Assembly: GCA_963969365.1 (NCBI GenBank)
Contig: OZ017754.1
Span: 2,294,001-2,358,000 of the forward strand
Origin: Asterochloris sp. CNOR1
Taxonomy: Eukaryota; Chlorophyta; Trebouxiophyceae; Trebouxiales; Trebouxiaceae
Length of the DNA stretch: 64,000 nt
Direction of reading: 5' to 3'
Each line of letters starts with the position of its first letter. Position 1 is the stretch's first letter. The notes under the pieces were generated by a model. The model made no database searches. It was not told where the DNA came from and was given only the letters and a program-made list of their open reading frames with translations. Below are positions 43,162 to 54,607 of the stretch, piece after piece. The translations under genes were made by a program, and so were the position numbers.

Positions 43162-46100
43162 TCACTGAAGCAGGCGGCGCCCAAAGGCTGTGGATCTGCA
43201 CTGCCACCAGCTGCTGGACCAACGCAGGCATGTAGAAGGTGCTGTGCAGCTGTAGCCGGGCCAGGCAGCGTCCTCAGTGTGCCCGTCAGCAATGCCCCCG
43301 CACTGGGCGTAGGCCCCCAGCGTTGTGGTGCTGTCGGTGCTGGTGGAGGCCGTGTCAGCGCCTGATGCTGGTGGGAGCGTGGGAAGAGTGAGGGTGCTGT
43401 CGGTGCTGGGTGCGGGCTGGGGAGACTGCTGAGCACCTTGAAAGGACTGGACTGCAGGAAACAAGGGATGGGCAACTGGAGATTGCAGCTAGAGCACTTG
43501 GGTTAGAAGCTGGGCCTCTCTGCAAACAGTCCCCCAGACGGCAGCGAGGGGACCAATATGCAACAAATAGTACTGGCAGGTATGTTGCGAACTTAGTGCC
43601 ATGGCAACATACGCTTTGAACACAACACGCTGCAGCGGAAATGCACCATGCATCGCTGCAGACCGAGCAATCTGCCAGGGAAAGAAGGGTGAGAGAGAGC
43701 ACCTTGCGGGGCTCCAGGGGGAGTCTGCACAAGGCCAGACGGGCTGGCGGGAAAGGGGAGCTCGCCGGCGGCAAAAGAGACGGTGGCAGCACCAGGCGCT
43801 GGCGAGGGGCTCAGCTGCTGCTGGGTCACAGGGGCTGGGCTGATTGCTGGCACATTCACGGAGAGGATGGTGCCTGGTGGCGGGGCGGGGCTGGTGCCCA
43901 CCATGCCTGGGGCTGGGCTGGGGCTGCTGATGGTGACAGGGCCACTGCCTGGCGGTGATGCAGCGCTGGGGCTGCTGCCTGCAGCAGAGCCGTTCCCCGC
44001 CAGCAGAGCCATGGGCGCAGGGCTGGGGCTGCTGCCTGCCAGTGGGGCCTCAGCCAAAGGCGCCTGGCTGGGTGCCACAGGACTGGAGCCTGGAGCCTCT
44101 GGCGTAGCCTGGGCGGCGCCGGGCACTGATGGAATGACGGGTGGCGGGGTTGTTGCGGTAGGTTCAACGTCGACCCAGCTGCCGTTTAAGGTGTCGTACC
44201 TGACAGCATTCAGGGAGGCTGCAGGCAGAGCAGGAGGCAGAGTGGTGACCATGCTCAGACACTGTCAGTGCAGCCGGCCTTGGCAGCACCGTTGCGCTGG
44301 GCTGAGAATTTGATGCATGCAAAGCCAGGACTCATGTGCGCAAAATCTCCAGCACTGTTCATCTTGAACCAGCCCTCCTCAAACTGCTTGTGCACGCTGC
44401 GCAAGCACATTGAGGACAGCTGCTTCTGGGTGAATAGTTCTGGGGATGTGTGGAACACAGCATGAGCAGCCTGGCATGCAGCCCTCCTCAGAGTGCTTGA
44501 GCACTGCCTCATGACCTGCTTTCTTACCAAGTCTTATGACATGCTGCCCATTCAGCCCACCTCAACCAATTCCACGATGCCTTTGCATTGCTGATTCACT
44601 GCTGCACAAAGGGCGCACAGCCCTGAGCAGGGGCGGTGCTGCGCAAGCCTGCTGATACAGCTTCAAGGACTCACTGGGCAGGTGAGCAGGTGCAGGACAC
44701 ATGCGCGGCTGCCCAGTTTGTCCTTGGAGCTGTACCACGGGGCTGCACACACCCTACCTGCCCAAAGTCAGCTGCTGTGCTTTCCAGCCTTGCGTGCAGG
44801 AATGAGCCATCCTCCCAAGGCCCTCCACAGTGTAGCAGGATCACACACGCTGACTCACGAATGTTTGGGGGGTTCATGGTGGTGTCTTCACTGGTGAACT
44901 GGTTGGGGAGGCTTTCGGAGGAGGGCTGCTCGCTGCCAGCGCGCATGGGCTGGTTTAGTTCAGAGGCGTTTTGCCCAATCTGGCCAAAAGCCATGACCTA
45001 CACAGCACAGGAGGTGGGGTCCAGTCTAGCTTTGGTTCTGGGCAGCACAGGCAGCACAGCAGGCACTCAAAGCACAGCAGGCACTCCACTTTTGGTCAGC
45101 AGCCAGCACTGAAGGCTCGGGAGCAGCAGAAACTTAAAAGTCAGCCCTGCATCCATGTAAGCAGCACCACCCCAAGCAGTGGGTGAAGGTGGCCCACTCC
45201 CAGCAGACAGCAAAAGGAATGAGCTGATGAAGCTGAACACGCCTCGCAGTCTAAGGCACTCCGTACATGGCAGCAATGCTGGCAGGGCTGACCTGGGGTT
45301 CCTGGTTGCTACTCTGCGTGAGGGCTGCAGCCTCAGGGACTGGGTTGATGTACCAGTCGTTGCCGCGGTCTGCAGGCGGGCACAAGCCCAGTCAGCTGCT
45401 GCAACAAGACAGGGTGTGGCCACGCCAGCAGCTGCAGCCAGCATCAGCCACACGGTGCATCCTTGACAGCACACCGCCGTCCAGTCACTGATTGCTGAGA
45501 AGCAACACCAGCACATGTCAAGTATGGTTGTCAGCACATGCCAAGTATGCTGACAACCACACCTCAACAGGGGAGCAGGACAAAGGCAGGCTCTGGGAAT
45601 CTGCGAAGCTGAGGTTTCATGCAGCAGTGCAGTGCCCACCCGGGAACTGCCCATCAGCCGCAAAGGTGCCTGTCTTGCCGCCCAGGTAGGCGTCGACAGT
45701 GTCGTTAAGCACAGAGGTGACCTGCAGCAAGGTGGGCAGGTGACTTGTGAGCGCGTAATGGGCAGGGTCTGCAGCGTATGTGCTGAGCCAGGTGCCAGGT
45801 CATAATGCCCGTACAAGCTGCAGCCAGCATGCACAGCAGAAGGTAGCTGGCCTGCAGTTGATATGCCTCAGGCAGCAGGGCGGGACACAGCCTAATCACA
45901 GTGAAGATGCAGGCACAGCGGAGCACATCAACCACCGAATTCAACCAGACTGCATAACAAGGGCGAGTTCTTTGCCAGCACAGCTGACCAGTTGGGGGAA
46001 GGTAATGGGCCCGCAGGTCACTCACCTGGTCAGCCCGCCAATATCACTGAGACTGTCAGGGAACAGGGCAGCAGAGCACGGCAGCCCACCTGGATGTGGA

Positions 46101-47760
46101 TGGGGAAGGTGAAGGGCCCGCCGGTCACTTGCCATTGGTTGTTGAACAAGCGCTGCAGCTGCTTTGGGGCCTGGCCGCTACTCAGCAGAGTGCAAGACTG
46201 GACGGGGACCCTGCAAAGCCATCAAGGTGCATGAGAGTCAGGGCCCTTGGGGGCTGCAAGGTGATGTGGGCAAAGGGGCAGCTGCTTGGAGGACTTGGGG
46301 GACCCAAACAACAGAGAGGACAGGTGGCCTGTAAGAACAGCGGGCAACCCCATGGGCATCTTCTGTCCCAATCAGAGCAGGCGGTGGCTGGCGGACAGCC
46401 AGTAGGATTTTGAGTAACCCTGAGAGCAGCAGTGGCTGTTGGGCTAGCAATGAACTGGCGTCGAAGAGACCTAAGGTGGTACCCATGCATGCACTCCAGC
46501 CCACCTAGTGTTGGACACGGTAAACATGAAGTAGTAGGGGTTGGATGCGATGCCAGCCAGCTCAACCTCGATGGGGTCTGAGCCGGTGTCGCAGGGGACG
46601 GGGTACCACTCAATCTGCCAGCGCCCGTCGCCATTCATGCCCAGGTCGATGCTGCCAAATTCACACTCTGGGCACCTGCAGGCATAGTCCAAGGCTGCAG
46701 CCCAGCTAGGGTATGTCAGTGCATGCAGACCATGGGGGCTGCGGCATGACAGCTCATGATGTTTCTGGGGCAGGCATGGCCAAAGCTGGGTGCTGGGCTT
46801 GTGTTGCTAGGCATGCATGGAAGTGCAGGCCAGTTGACACCAGGGACGCTGTGTGCAGCCAGGTTTTGGGGCTGAGCAGCCCACCTGTTGTCCACGAAGC
46901 CGCGCTGCCAGATGGAGGGGACAGGCTGGGTGCCTTGGCCTGCAGGCAGGATGCAGGGAATCTGAATCGCTGCTCATTCGCTGACATACAGACCCTGACA
47001 TACAGATAGCAGGTGGGTTGCCAGCAGTGTTTTTTACTGACGCAGCAAGGCGTAGCAGTCCCACATTGGCTACAGCAGCTGCACAGCAGATAGTTGGCCG
47101 AGAGAAGCCTGCATCAAGCCCACATCAAGATCGCTCTCCACCAACCCAGAGAGCCCAAACAAGCAGCCGCCCACCTGTCCCCAGGCCACGGTACTTGATG
47201 CACATGCCGCAGGTGTTGCTGGCGTTGAACTGCAGGTCGTTGATGGCCACAGTGTTCTGGTTGCCCTGTGTCCAGGTCAGGTTGAGGCTGTTGGCGCCGT
47301 TGCTGCCATATGAACAGGCACCCTGGGCGTCCTGGCCAACCCCTGCAGGCAGGCAGGGACCTCCGATGCTAGTATGGCGGCATTGCAATGGGTGTCAGAG
47401 CAATGGCAAGCATGCAGCGCTGCCGACCAAGCAGCAGGAGCCCTTGCAGCAGCGGACTGCGGCAGGAGCCCATCAATGGGCTGACTGGTCTGATCTTAGC
47501 CTCACCATAGAATGTGCCCTGCAAGTCAGAGAGCACACCATCAGCAAGCCTGTTCTCCAGTTCTTGTAGACCGACAGGCATATTCCATTGCCTGCTGATC
47601 AGTCACATCGAGAGGCAGCGCTCAAGACCTGAACTCACGTCGCCACTGTAGATGGGAGGGGTCTTGGTAAGGAAACCAACCCAATCAACAGGTTGGGCTG
47701 AGCCAAGAGCAGAGTACAGCGTTGCGCCCACGACGAGGCTGATCAGGTTGAAGGCCATGC
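43162..47760 (-). CDS. Secreted expansin/swollenin-like protein with C-terminal CBM1
   Basis: Seen: ATG at 47760 begins a signal peptide (MAFNLISLVVGATLYSALGS, AQ). In-phase exons then read VDWVGFLTKTPPIYSGD; GTFY (13-nt microexon 47518-47506); GVGQDAQGACSYGSNGANSL, INDLQFNASNTCGMCIKYRG; QGTQPVPSIWQRGFVDNR; CPECEFGSIDLGMNGDGRWQ, IEWYPVPC, NPYYFMFTVSNTR; VPVQSCTLLSSGQAPKQLQR, FNNQWQVTGGPFTFPIHIQ; VTSVLNDTVDAYLGGK; a Cys-containing region (QLSSMCLRSVHKQFEEGWF, 44450); a long Pro/Ser/Ala linker (44210-43640); and a last exon GAYAQCGGIADGHTEDAAWP, GYSCTAPSTCLRWSSSWWQC, stop at 43162. Known: expansins pair a Cys-rich double-psi barrel (GACGYG...CG.C...C..C..ID..W....V.C) with a CBM63-like sheet (W.V..GP...P..V.VTS) and loosen cellulose walls; CBM1 is QCGG...C.....C...Q/WC with stacked aromatics. 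The barrel Asp (SIDLG) is kept. Inferred: extracellular wall protein that binds cellulose or chitin-like polymer. Confidence 0.8.
47506..47518 (-). other. 13-nt microexon of the expansin-like gene
   Basis: GGCACATTCTATG is flanked by TTGCAG and GTGAGG. It joins TACAGTGGCGAC upstream to the GGGTTGGCCAGG exon downstream and restores SGD-GTFYG-VGQ, the conserved expansin barrel entry (G-T-x-Y-G). Skipping it would shift the frame. Confidence 0.65.
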
Positions 47761-48386
47761 TGTGGCACTCTTTCTCGAGCCTGCAGCAGGGCGGGGAGTC
47801 AGACAAGCCTTAGTTGACCAGTGCAGGTGGCCCCCAGCATCAGAAGTCCCATCAGAGCACGGCGCAGCAGTCTGGTGCCCGACCTCGAGTTGGGTCGCGG
47901 TTCCCGATCTCAGACCCGCACAGCAGGTCTCCGTATGCTGCGGTGGGGTCTGGGAGGCAAAAGCTGTTGGCGGGGCTTCTGGGACTCAATACAGCAGGCC
48001 TTTGCACGCAGAAGCTGTGGCAGGTTGTGCCTGCTGCCGATCAGAAAATGGTTTGCGTCTTGAGCATTGACCGGCCTGGTCACTGTGGATCAACCTGGAG
48101 ATTAACTTTTACAGGTATAACGCTCATCGAGGAGGGAGGGACCCTCCCAGAGGGTCTCTAGAGGGCCCCCCTCCTCTGCATGTCTGGATTAAGCATAACC
48201 CATTCACTGACATGTCACTGATGCATACGCGGCCTGAAGTCCATCAAGACCCAACACTGGGCAGGCCAGCACAACAGGGACTGATGCACTCACGCAGCAA
48301 GCACGGGTCCACAATGCAAGCCTGCATGCACTGGTGCAGCTGCTGCTCAGCCGTGTGGCAGTTTGGCTCTCCTCGAGGACTTGAGC
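47761..48386. other. Region between the expansin-like gene and ARP4
   Basis: About 625 bp holding the expansin promoter and the ARP4 3'UTR. A minus-strand TGTAA (48113-48109) lies 274 nt past the ARP4 stop and may be its poly(A) signal. A short palindromic GAGGGAGGGACCCTCCCAGA lies near 48132. No gene seen. Confidence 0.4.
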
Positions 48387-51300
48387 TCAAGGTGCCCGCC
48401 GCTGCATCATTGTTGCGCCGTGCTCTGCATACTCCGCTTTGGACATCCACATCTGCTGGAACGTGCCCAGCGACCCAAGGATGGACCCACCTGCACACAG
48501 CTTGAAGTTCGTGAGCACTTTTGGGCATGAAACAGAGCAAATTGCTGCGTGTGCCTGAAGCCATTAACAGCAACTGCTGGCGGCAGCAGGTGACAGCGTG
48601 CAGAACGCATCATCAGCTGGCCCCCAGCTGCCCATGCAGGCAACCAGATCAGCAGCTGGATCTACCAAACTTGCAGCTGAGCGCCGCTGCTGACCCAGCC
48701 ACATACTTAACATGCGTTTCAACAGCATGCATGGGCATGCAGGCAGTTCAACAGCACCAGGACCGCAACAGAGCACGGCAGCTCACCCAGCCAGACGCCA
48801 AATCTGCGCTCCAGCATGTTAGCCGGCGTGTGCACCTTGACACGCGCATTCTGGGCTGCCACCTCGCCCAGCTCCCGCTCTAAACGCTCTCTGAGACCGC
48901 TCAGCTGGCTTGTCCCGCCTGCAGCAGTCATTGGAGTAGTGACTGACTGCATCTGCTGGTGTGGGTTCTGCACAGTAGTGCTCAGCGGCAGCTTGCAGAC
49001 CGCTCAGCTGCCTGGCCTACCTGCAGGTCTGAGACAATTCTGTCCATGCATTTTGTTACAGGATGTTCTGCTTCACGCTTTACCAGCAAGCGCTTGGGCA
49101 GGCCGCTGAGCACAGTGAAGCAGCAGTTGCCCCAGTGTGCTGCCAAGCAGAGCAGCACCACCTTCTGGCAGGCAGTGCTTCCGCTGGCAGCTTGCTGACA
49201 GCCTTGGAGGTCACACTGCACGCTCCTTTGCTGTTGGGCACGTCACAGTGCCTCTCAATGTGTGCATGTGCAAAGCAGCAGGCATGCGCCAACATGTAAA
49301 ACACTGCTCTCAGTGGTGCTCTGCCTGGCTTTCAGAGACAGCTTCAATATGGCTGGCTCTCGTGGCAGCTTCTGCGTTGCCATGCTGCAATGGGTGCCAT
49401 CATGAGGGAGAAGCACTGCATAAACAGCATCAGTGCCCCTCCCAGCAGCTTGCATGCTCACCTGTGAGCACGGCCACAGGGTACATGCTTGCCCGGAGGT
49501 CCACGTCGCATTTATTGATGGACTGCACGATGCTGTCTGCAGGCAGGACTGTCCCTCGTCAGCAGGGATGGCCAGAGCAGCGGCCAGGTTGTGCGGCAGA
49601 GCGAAGCGGTGGCAGGCACCTTTGCAGGACCCCATCGCCAGCTTGCAGCCCGCACAGTGCAGGCCAGGCAGGCAGCTGTACAATTGGCAGGGCAGGACGA
49701 GCAGACAGGGCGGCTCCAGGGCGGTTGCTTTGGTGCAGGGCGCCTGTGAGGGTGGCACCCCCTGAAGTGCTCACCTGGCAGACTTTGCAAGGGTCCCCCA
49801 TCCCAATTCCTGACTGTCTCCAGGCCTTTGTAGGTGTTTACCAGGCTCTGCAGGGCACAGGCGGGCCAGGTGGGCGTCAGTTGGCCCCTCCTAGGAAGAG
49901 GTGACAGGATGAAGATGGGGTTCTGGCAGTAGGTTATGGGTCTGACAAGCTGTCTGACCAACTGTGCTGGCCTGCATGCAACCGTGAACACAGCGCAGGG
50001 CCAGCGGGAGAGGCTGTGACGAGAGGGCACATGCAGGTTTTGCAGCGTTTGGAGCGACCAATATCATCAGTGGCCACCTGTCTACCAAACCTGCCAACAG
50101 CCAGTTGTCACAGGGGCAGCACATCCAGACAGGACCGAGGCAGATTGGGCTCGATGCCAGAAAATGAGCCGAACGGGGGCAGCAAGGGGGGCCCCCAGCG
50201 GCCATACAACGCCCCACAGTCGGTCATGCAAGCATGCAGCCTGCCAAACAGCAGGTATAGCACACGAGCAGGAGACAGAGCCAAAAGACCACAGCCCCTG
50301 ACAGACCAGGGCAGATCTAGCCTCCTAAAAAGGTGGTGGCTTGGACATGTTCCACCCAAGAACACTGCCTGCCAACAGCCAGCCCCTGGCAGTGCTCCAG
50401 TAGCCCCACTGGCAGCCTGAGGTCACCACGCCCTGACTCACCGCATTGAAGAGTGTCTCTGGAATCTTGTGCTTGTCAGGCCCCACGTGAATCTCCTTGC
50501 CATCAGGCAGCTGCAGCACCCCACATGCGGCAGCAGGTCAGCAGGCATGCCATGCAGAGCACGCAAGTCAGGGACAGGGCGTCAGGCCCTGCACAACATG
50601 TAGAGCAGGCTGCATGCAATGGGCGGTGAGGCTCTGGCCAGGCATGACAGCAGCAAAATGTTGTTATGCCAGCTCGGGGTCGTCCTTACAGCCTGCTGTG
50701 GGGCACATTTCCGAGGTTCAGCACGCTTGCCAAACATGACATCTAAGCTTGGCACATGTGCTGCTGACGGGTGTACTGCATGCTCACAAGTGGGTGCCAG
50801 CTTAACTCGGCCGCCCAAAAGCACGTCCTGCCAATCGCACAGCAGCTCAGTGGCTGAGCAGCTCAGCAGCCCACCTCATAGCTCGCAGTGGGGATGCTGG
50901 CATTCTCCACTGCATTGAAGGTGGACTCTGCCACACGGCAGATGTTCTCCTTCATGTCGTTCCCAATCTGATCAATGTGCCACTGCCGGAAGCTGGCTGT
51001 GGTGTGCGGCTGGTCCAGCTGCTGCACCTGCAGCAACACGGCAGGATCTTAACACGGAGGAGCTATGAGGCAGTCAAGCAGGCAGTCTTCCAGCCTGGGC
51101 AAACACCTTGAGGACTGCATCAAGGCTTGCAGAGGCGCCCTGCAGCCAGTGGCGCCCACGGTCTTGGACGGAAGCCATCTGACAAGGTCAGGCAAGCAGC
51201 AGGTGGACCCTACAGCTTGTGTACTGCAGCATGTGCAGCTGGCTCAAGACTTGGAGGCAAGAAGCAGGAGTGGCACCATCAGGGCTGCTACTTCCAAGGC

Positions 51301-54300
51301 TAGCAAGAGTTTGTAGGCGGCAATGCCAAGGGCGTGGGACCACAGGCCCTGCAACTCAGAGTGCAGCAGCAGCAATCGGGCATGCTGTGTACATCCAGTG
51401 CTGATTCCCAGGCTTGAGACACACTGACACCATCGTGGAACTGGCGCATGCCCTCATCCAGCAGGGTTGGTGGCATACCAGGAGAGTGGCTTGCACATGC
51501 AGGGCAGTGACAGCATGGAGCATCAGCAACCCAGTGCATCGCTCATAGACTGTTGCGTTTATGTGTGCATGCAGTGCTCACCTCGTAAGCGCCTGCAGCA
51601 TTCTCTACGCGCTTGAGGCTGTAGCGGGGGCGCACTTCTGCACGCTGATGCCCCTGCAGCGTCTGCGTGGCGCTGAGCATGCAGCGCGTAAGCATTGCGC
51701 CGCCCATAGAGCTGCGCACGCAGCTCTTGCCCAAGACATAGCCGTCATGCACTGCAGCAACTGCAGCAAAGGAAGGCAATACCTTCTGTCAGCAATGAGC
51801 TGCTTGGCCATGAGTGAGTCTTGATGAGTAATAGGTCAAGTGAAATCCAGCCGGCACACAGCTCTCGTTTCTCGCAGACTCAGCGGGTGAGGATCAGCCT
51901 GTGATTTCACGAGATGACTGAGGCTGTGAACCCCAAGGCATACCCGCTCGCTGACGCCTCGGTGGGCTGATAGCTGCATCTCCTGCATGTTAGCATCTGT
52001 GCACAGCGCAAAGTAAGCGCATACCAGGATCTGTTGTGGTGACCCCACGCCTGTGCTGTCTGCAGCTCACGAACACCATCATCGACATTGTGCAGCAGGC
52101 TGCCAACTACAAGCAGCTGCGCAAGGGCGCCAATGAGGGTAAGCCCATGCAACACTGCATGCCGGACCATGCTGTGCAGGCCTGGCCTAGGACTGACATC
52201 TTGCCAAGCCTTGCCTGCAGCCACCAAAACACTCAACAGGGGCATCTCTGAGTTTGTGGTGATGGCTGCGGACACAGAGCCCATTGAGATCCTGCTGCAC
52301 CTGCCTCTGCTGGCAGAGGACAAGGTGACAGACTGAGCCAGAGTTTGTGTCTATATCCAGGCGGCACGCAAGCCGACGCCTCCACCTCTCTGAACTGCAG
52401 AATGTCCCTTACGTGTTTGTCACCTCCAAGGCAGCGCTGGGCCGCGCCTGCGGCGTGTCGCGACCGGTCATCGCCTGCTCAGTCACCACCAATGAGGGCA
52501 GCCAGCTGAAAAGCCAGATCCAGCAGCTCAAGCTGGCTATTGAGAAGCTGCTCATCTAAGCCTGCTGTTCTCGGGCAGCTCAGGCAGGACCGGGGACATG
52601 CCTGGGCTGCAGCCAGCGCCTGCTACTCTGGTACCTGGTGCACTGCAAACTGACCTCACAGGCTGCCGACCTCAATGCTCCCCATCAAACGAACCTGCCT
52701 TCCCTTAAGACTAACATATGAGTGTGACATTGAAAGACTGCACCTGCCTTTCCACGTAAGCCCCAACACCTGAGCATCCAGAGACCGCCCATCAACCATG
52801 TTCTTGGGCCCAGCAGCACCTGCAAGCAATGACCCGCCAGCTCAACGGCAGCCCTGCTCACCAACTGTGCCCTCATGCCCAGCATCTGCTACCAGCGCGG
52901 TCTGACGCCCTGTGGCATAGGCGCTCAGTGCAGCGTTCTTGGCCAGGAACAACGCGGGGGAGCCAAACTGCTCAAACACGATCTCTGTGAGCCTCTCGCG
53001 CAGCTCACGGGTGTTGAAGGTGGGCTCGGCCAGCATGAGGGGATGCTGGGTGAAGTCCTCCACCCGCAGGCGGTCCCTGAGGGCAGACAACAGGGGCAAA
53101 CATTCAGGGCCAGAGCATGAGTGAGCCATCTCTGTGAACCTACACTCTGAGGGTACCCACAAGCGGTCCCTGCAGAGAGGAAGGGTTGATTCGGGCTCAG
53201 CAAAGCTGTCCAGGACGTGGGGGTTGACTGGTCTGCAGAGAGGGATCCTGCACCTGCAGGGAGTCCGTGGAGGCAAGGGTTGTCAGCTGAGGGGTGTGTT
53301 GGGTGGGCTCCCTCAAACAGCTTGAAGATGAGAGCAGGCTCATCATGATCTGCAAGCGGTCAATGGGTGCCGAAAACAACATTGTGCCCTGCCATCCTCC
53401 ATGACTGCCTACCAAGGGGCAATTAGCTGCTCAGTACTGAGCGCTGAGCGCCCTCACCTGAACCATTGAGCGCACTGCGGCATGCATGACAAATGCAGCA
53501 GCAGGGATGGCAGATTGCTCACGTGAAGGCGTGCTCCAAGATCGCCTGCACCAGCTCCATGTCGGAGTGCAGGCCCTGCTTGAGCGCCTGCTCCACCTGC
53601 AGCACAGGGAGCACAGCTGTGGACTGGCACTCTCCAAGTTGTTGATTGCATTGCTCATGCTGGCACAGCTCCGAAAGTCAGCCTTGCGGCTGCAGCAGAG
53701 GTGCCCCAGCAGGGGCCATGCCTTCCAGGATCAGCAAGAGATGCGATTCAGGTGTGAGCTGGCACTGCAGCGCTGGTCCCAGGGAAGTCAGATCATATTT
53801 GTGCAGCACTGGCTTGCAACCCAACAGCATACAGAACTTTGAGGGGCTTTGATGTTCTGCAGAGTTGCAGCGCCCCAGCTGACCTCCATGTAGTCCCGCC
53901 TGTAGCTGAGGGCAGCCGAGCCCACATACAGGTCCCCGCGGCTGCCTCTCTTCGGACCAAACTTGGCCTTGGAGGTGCCATTCTGGCGCTGATCTACGTC
54001 CATGGGCGCTGCTCCATTGCTGTCGGCCCCCCGGGCAAGCACGCCCACAGCCTGCAGAGGAACACAGGGCTCACATGCTTGCTCCACTCTGCAGCATTGC
54101 TTGCTTGATTGTGGTGGCTGAGCCCCTGTACGCCTGCAGCTAGCATGCACAAGCATTGCTGCTGTGTCTGTAGCACAATGCAGTCAGTCCGCGCCCGCTG
54201 ATCCCGGGCAGTCGTCTCCCGCTCACCGATGGGAACCAAGCTTTGGGGGTGTCCTCTCCCGCATACCCTGCCTTGGTGGTGTGCGTACCAATGTCAGCCA

Positions 54301-54446
54301 CCAGGGCATTGACCTCATCTGCAGCGCAGCAAGGGTTGTAGGCAGGTCACATGTCAATCACGCATAGGGCAAGCATGAGCTTTGGGGGCGGCCTCTGGCC
54401 TCTGGCTGCCACACAGGCTGTGAAGAGCCTCACCTCCACCATACAT
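48387..54446 (-). CDS. ARP4: Actin-related protein 4 (BAF53/ACTL6-like)
   Basis: Seen: exon 1 is only 13 coding nt (54446-54434, ATG TAT GGT GGA G) and splices to [20 protein letters not shown] and [11 protein letters not shown]. In-phase blocks follow: [39 protein letters not shown] (53900); an exon near 53560 with [73 protein letters not shown] (to 52862); [26 protein letters not shown] and [12 protein letters not shown] (from 51760); [20 protein letters not shown] (50950); [20 protein letters not shown] (50500); [20 protein letters not shown] (48830); [34 protein letters not shown], stop at 48387. Known: ARP4 is a nuclear actin-fold subunit of INO80, SWR1, NuA4 and SWI/SNF complexes. The actin nucleotide motifs are modified ([11 protein letters not shown]), as in ARP4s. 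Inferred: orthologue. One 1.1-kb intron encloses SNU13 in antisense; the promoter is shared with the AlkB-like gene. Confidence 0.92.
51914..52559 (+). CDS. SNU13: SNU13/NHP2L1 (15.5K) L7Ae-family RNA-binding protein
   Basis: Seen: four exons. [16 protein letters not shown] (51914-51961, GTGGGC donor); [24 protein letters not shown] (52065-52139); [35 protein letters not shown] (52219-52324); [40 protein letters not shown] and LAIEKLLI-stop. The total is about 127 residues, like human 15.5K at 128. Known: SNU13 binds kink-turns in U4 snRNA and box C/D snoRNAs; the RKGANE(A)TK.LNRG loop and the [17 protein letters not shown] block are its RNA-binding and fold signatures. It works in the nucleus and nucleolus. 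The whole gene lies on the opposite strand within the ARP4 intron 52861-51761. Confidence in identity is very high. Confidence 0.95.
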
Positions 54447-54607
54447 GAGTCGAACTCAAGCTGGGAGGTGTCACTTTGACATGTTCAAGCAGATCAGCTT
54501 CACCGGAATTCTGCTTTGTGAGAGATTGCATGCTGGCAGGCCATGCTGTGCGACATGTCAGAAAGAAAGTATGACATGGGTTGAGCCCAGCTCCCAACTC
54601 TTCGGCA
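54447..54607. promoter_or_regulatory. 161-bp bidirectional promoter gap (ARP4 / AlkB-like)
   Basis: The ARP4 start (54446, minus) and the AlkB-like start (54608, plus) are divergent with 161 bp between. No TATA box is obvious. Coordinated transcription is inferred from distance only. Confidence 0.55.

Noticed and set aside
45067-45834. 255-codon minus-strand open frame in the expansin gene
   Set aside because: It reads through introns in a different frame from the expansin exons at both sides; no motif of its own.
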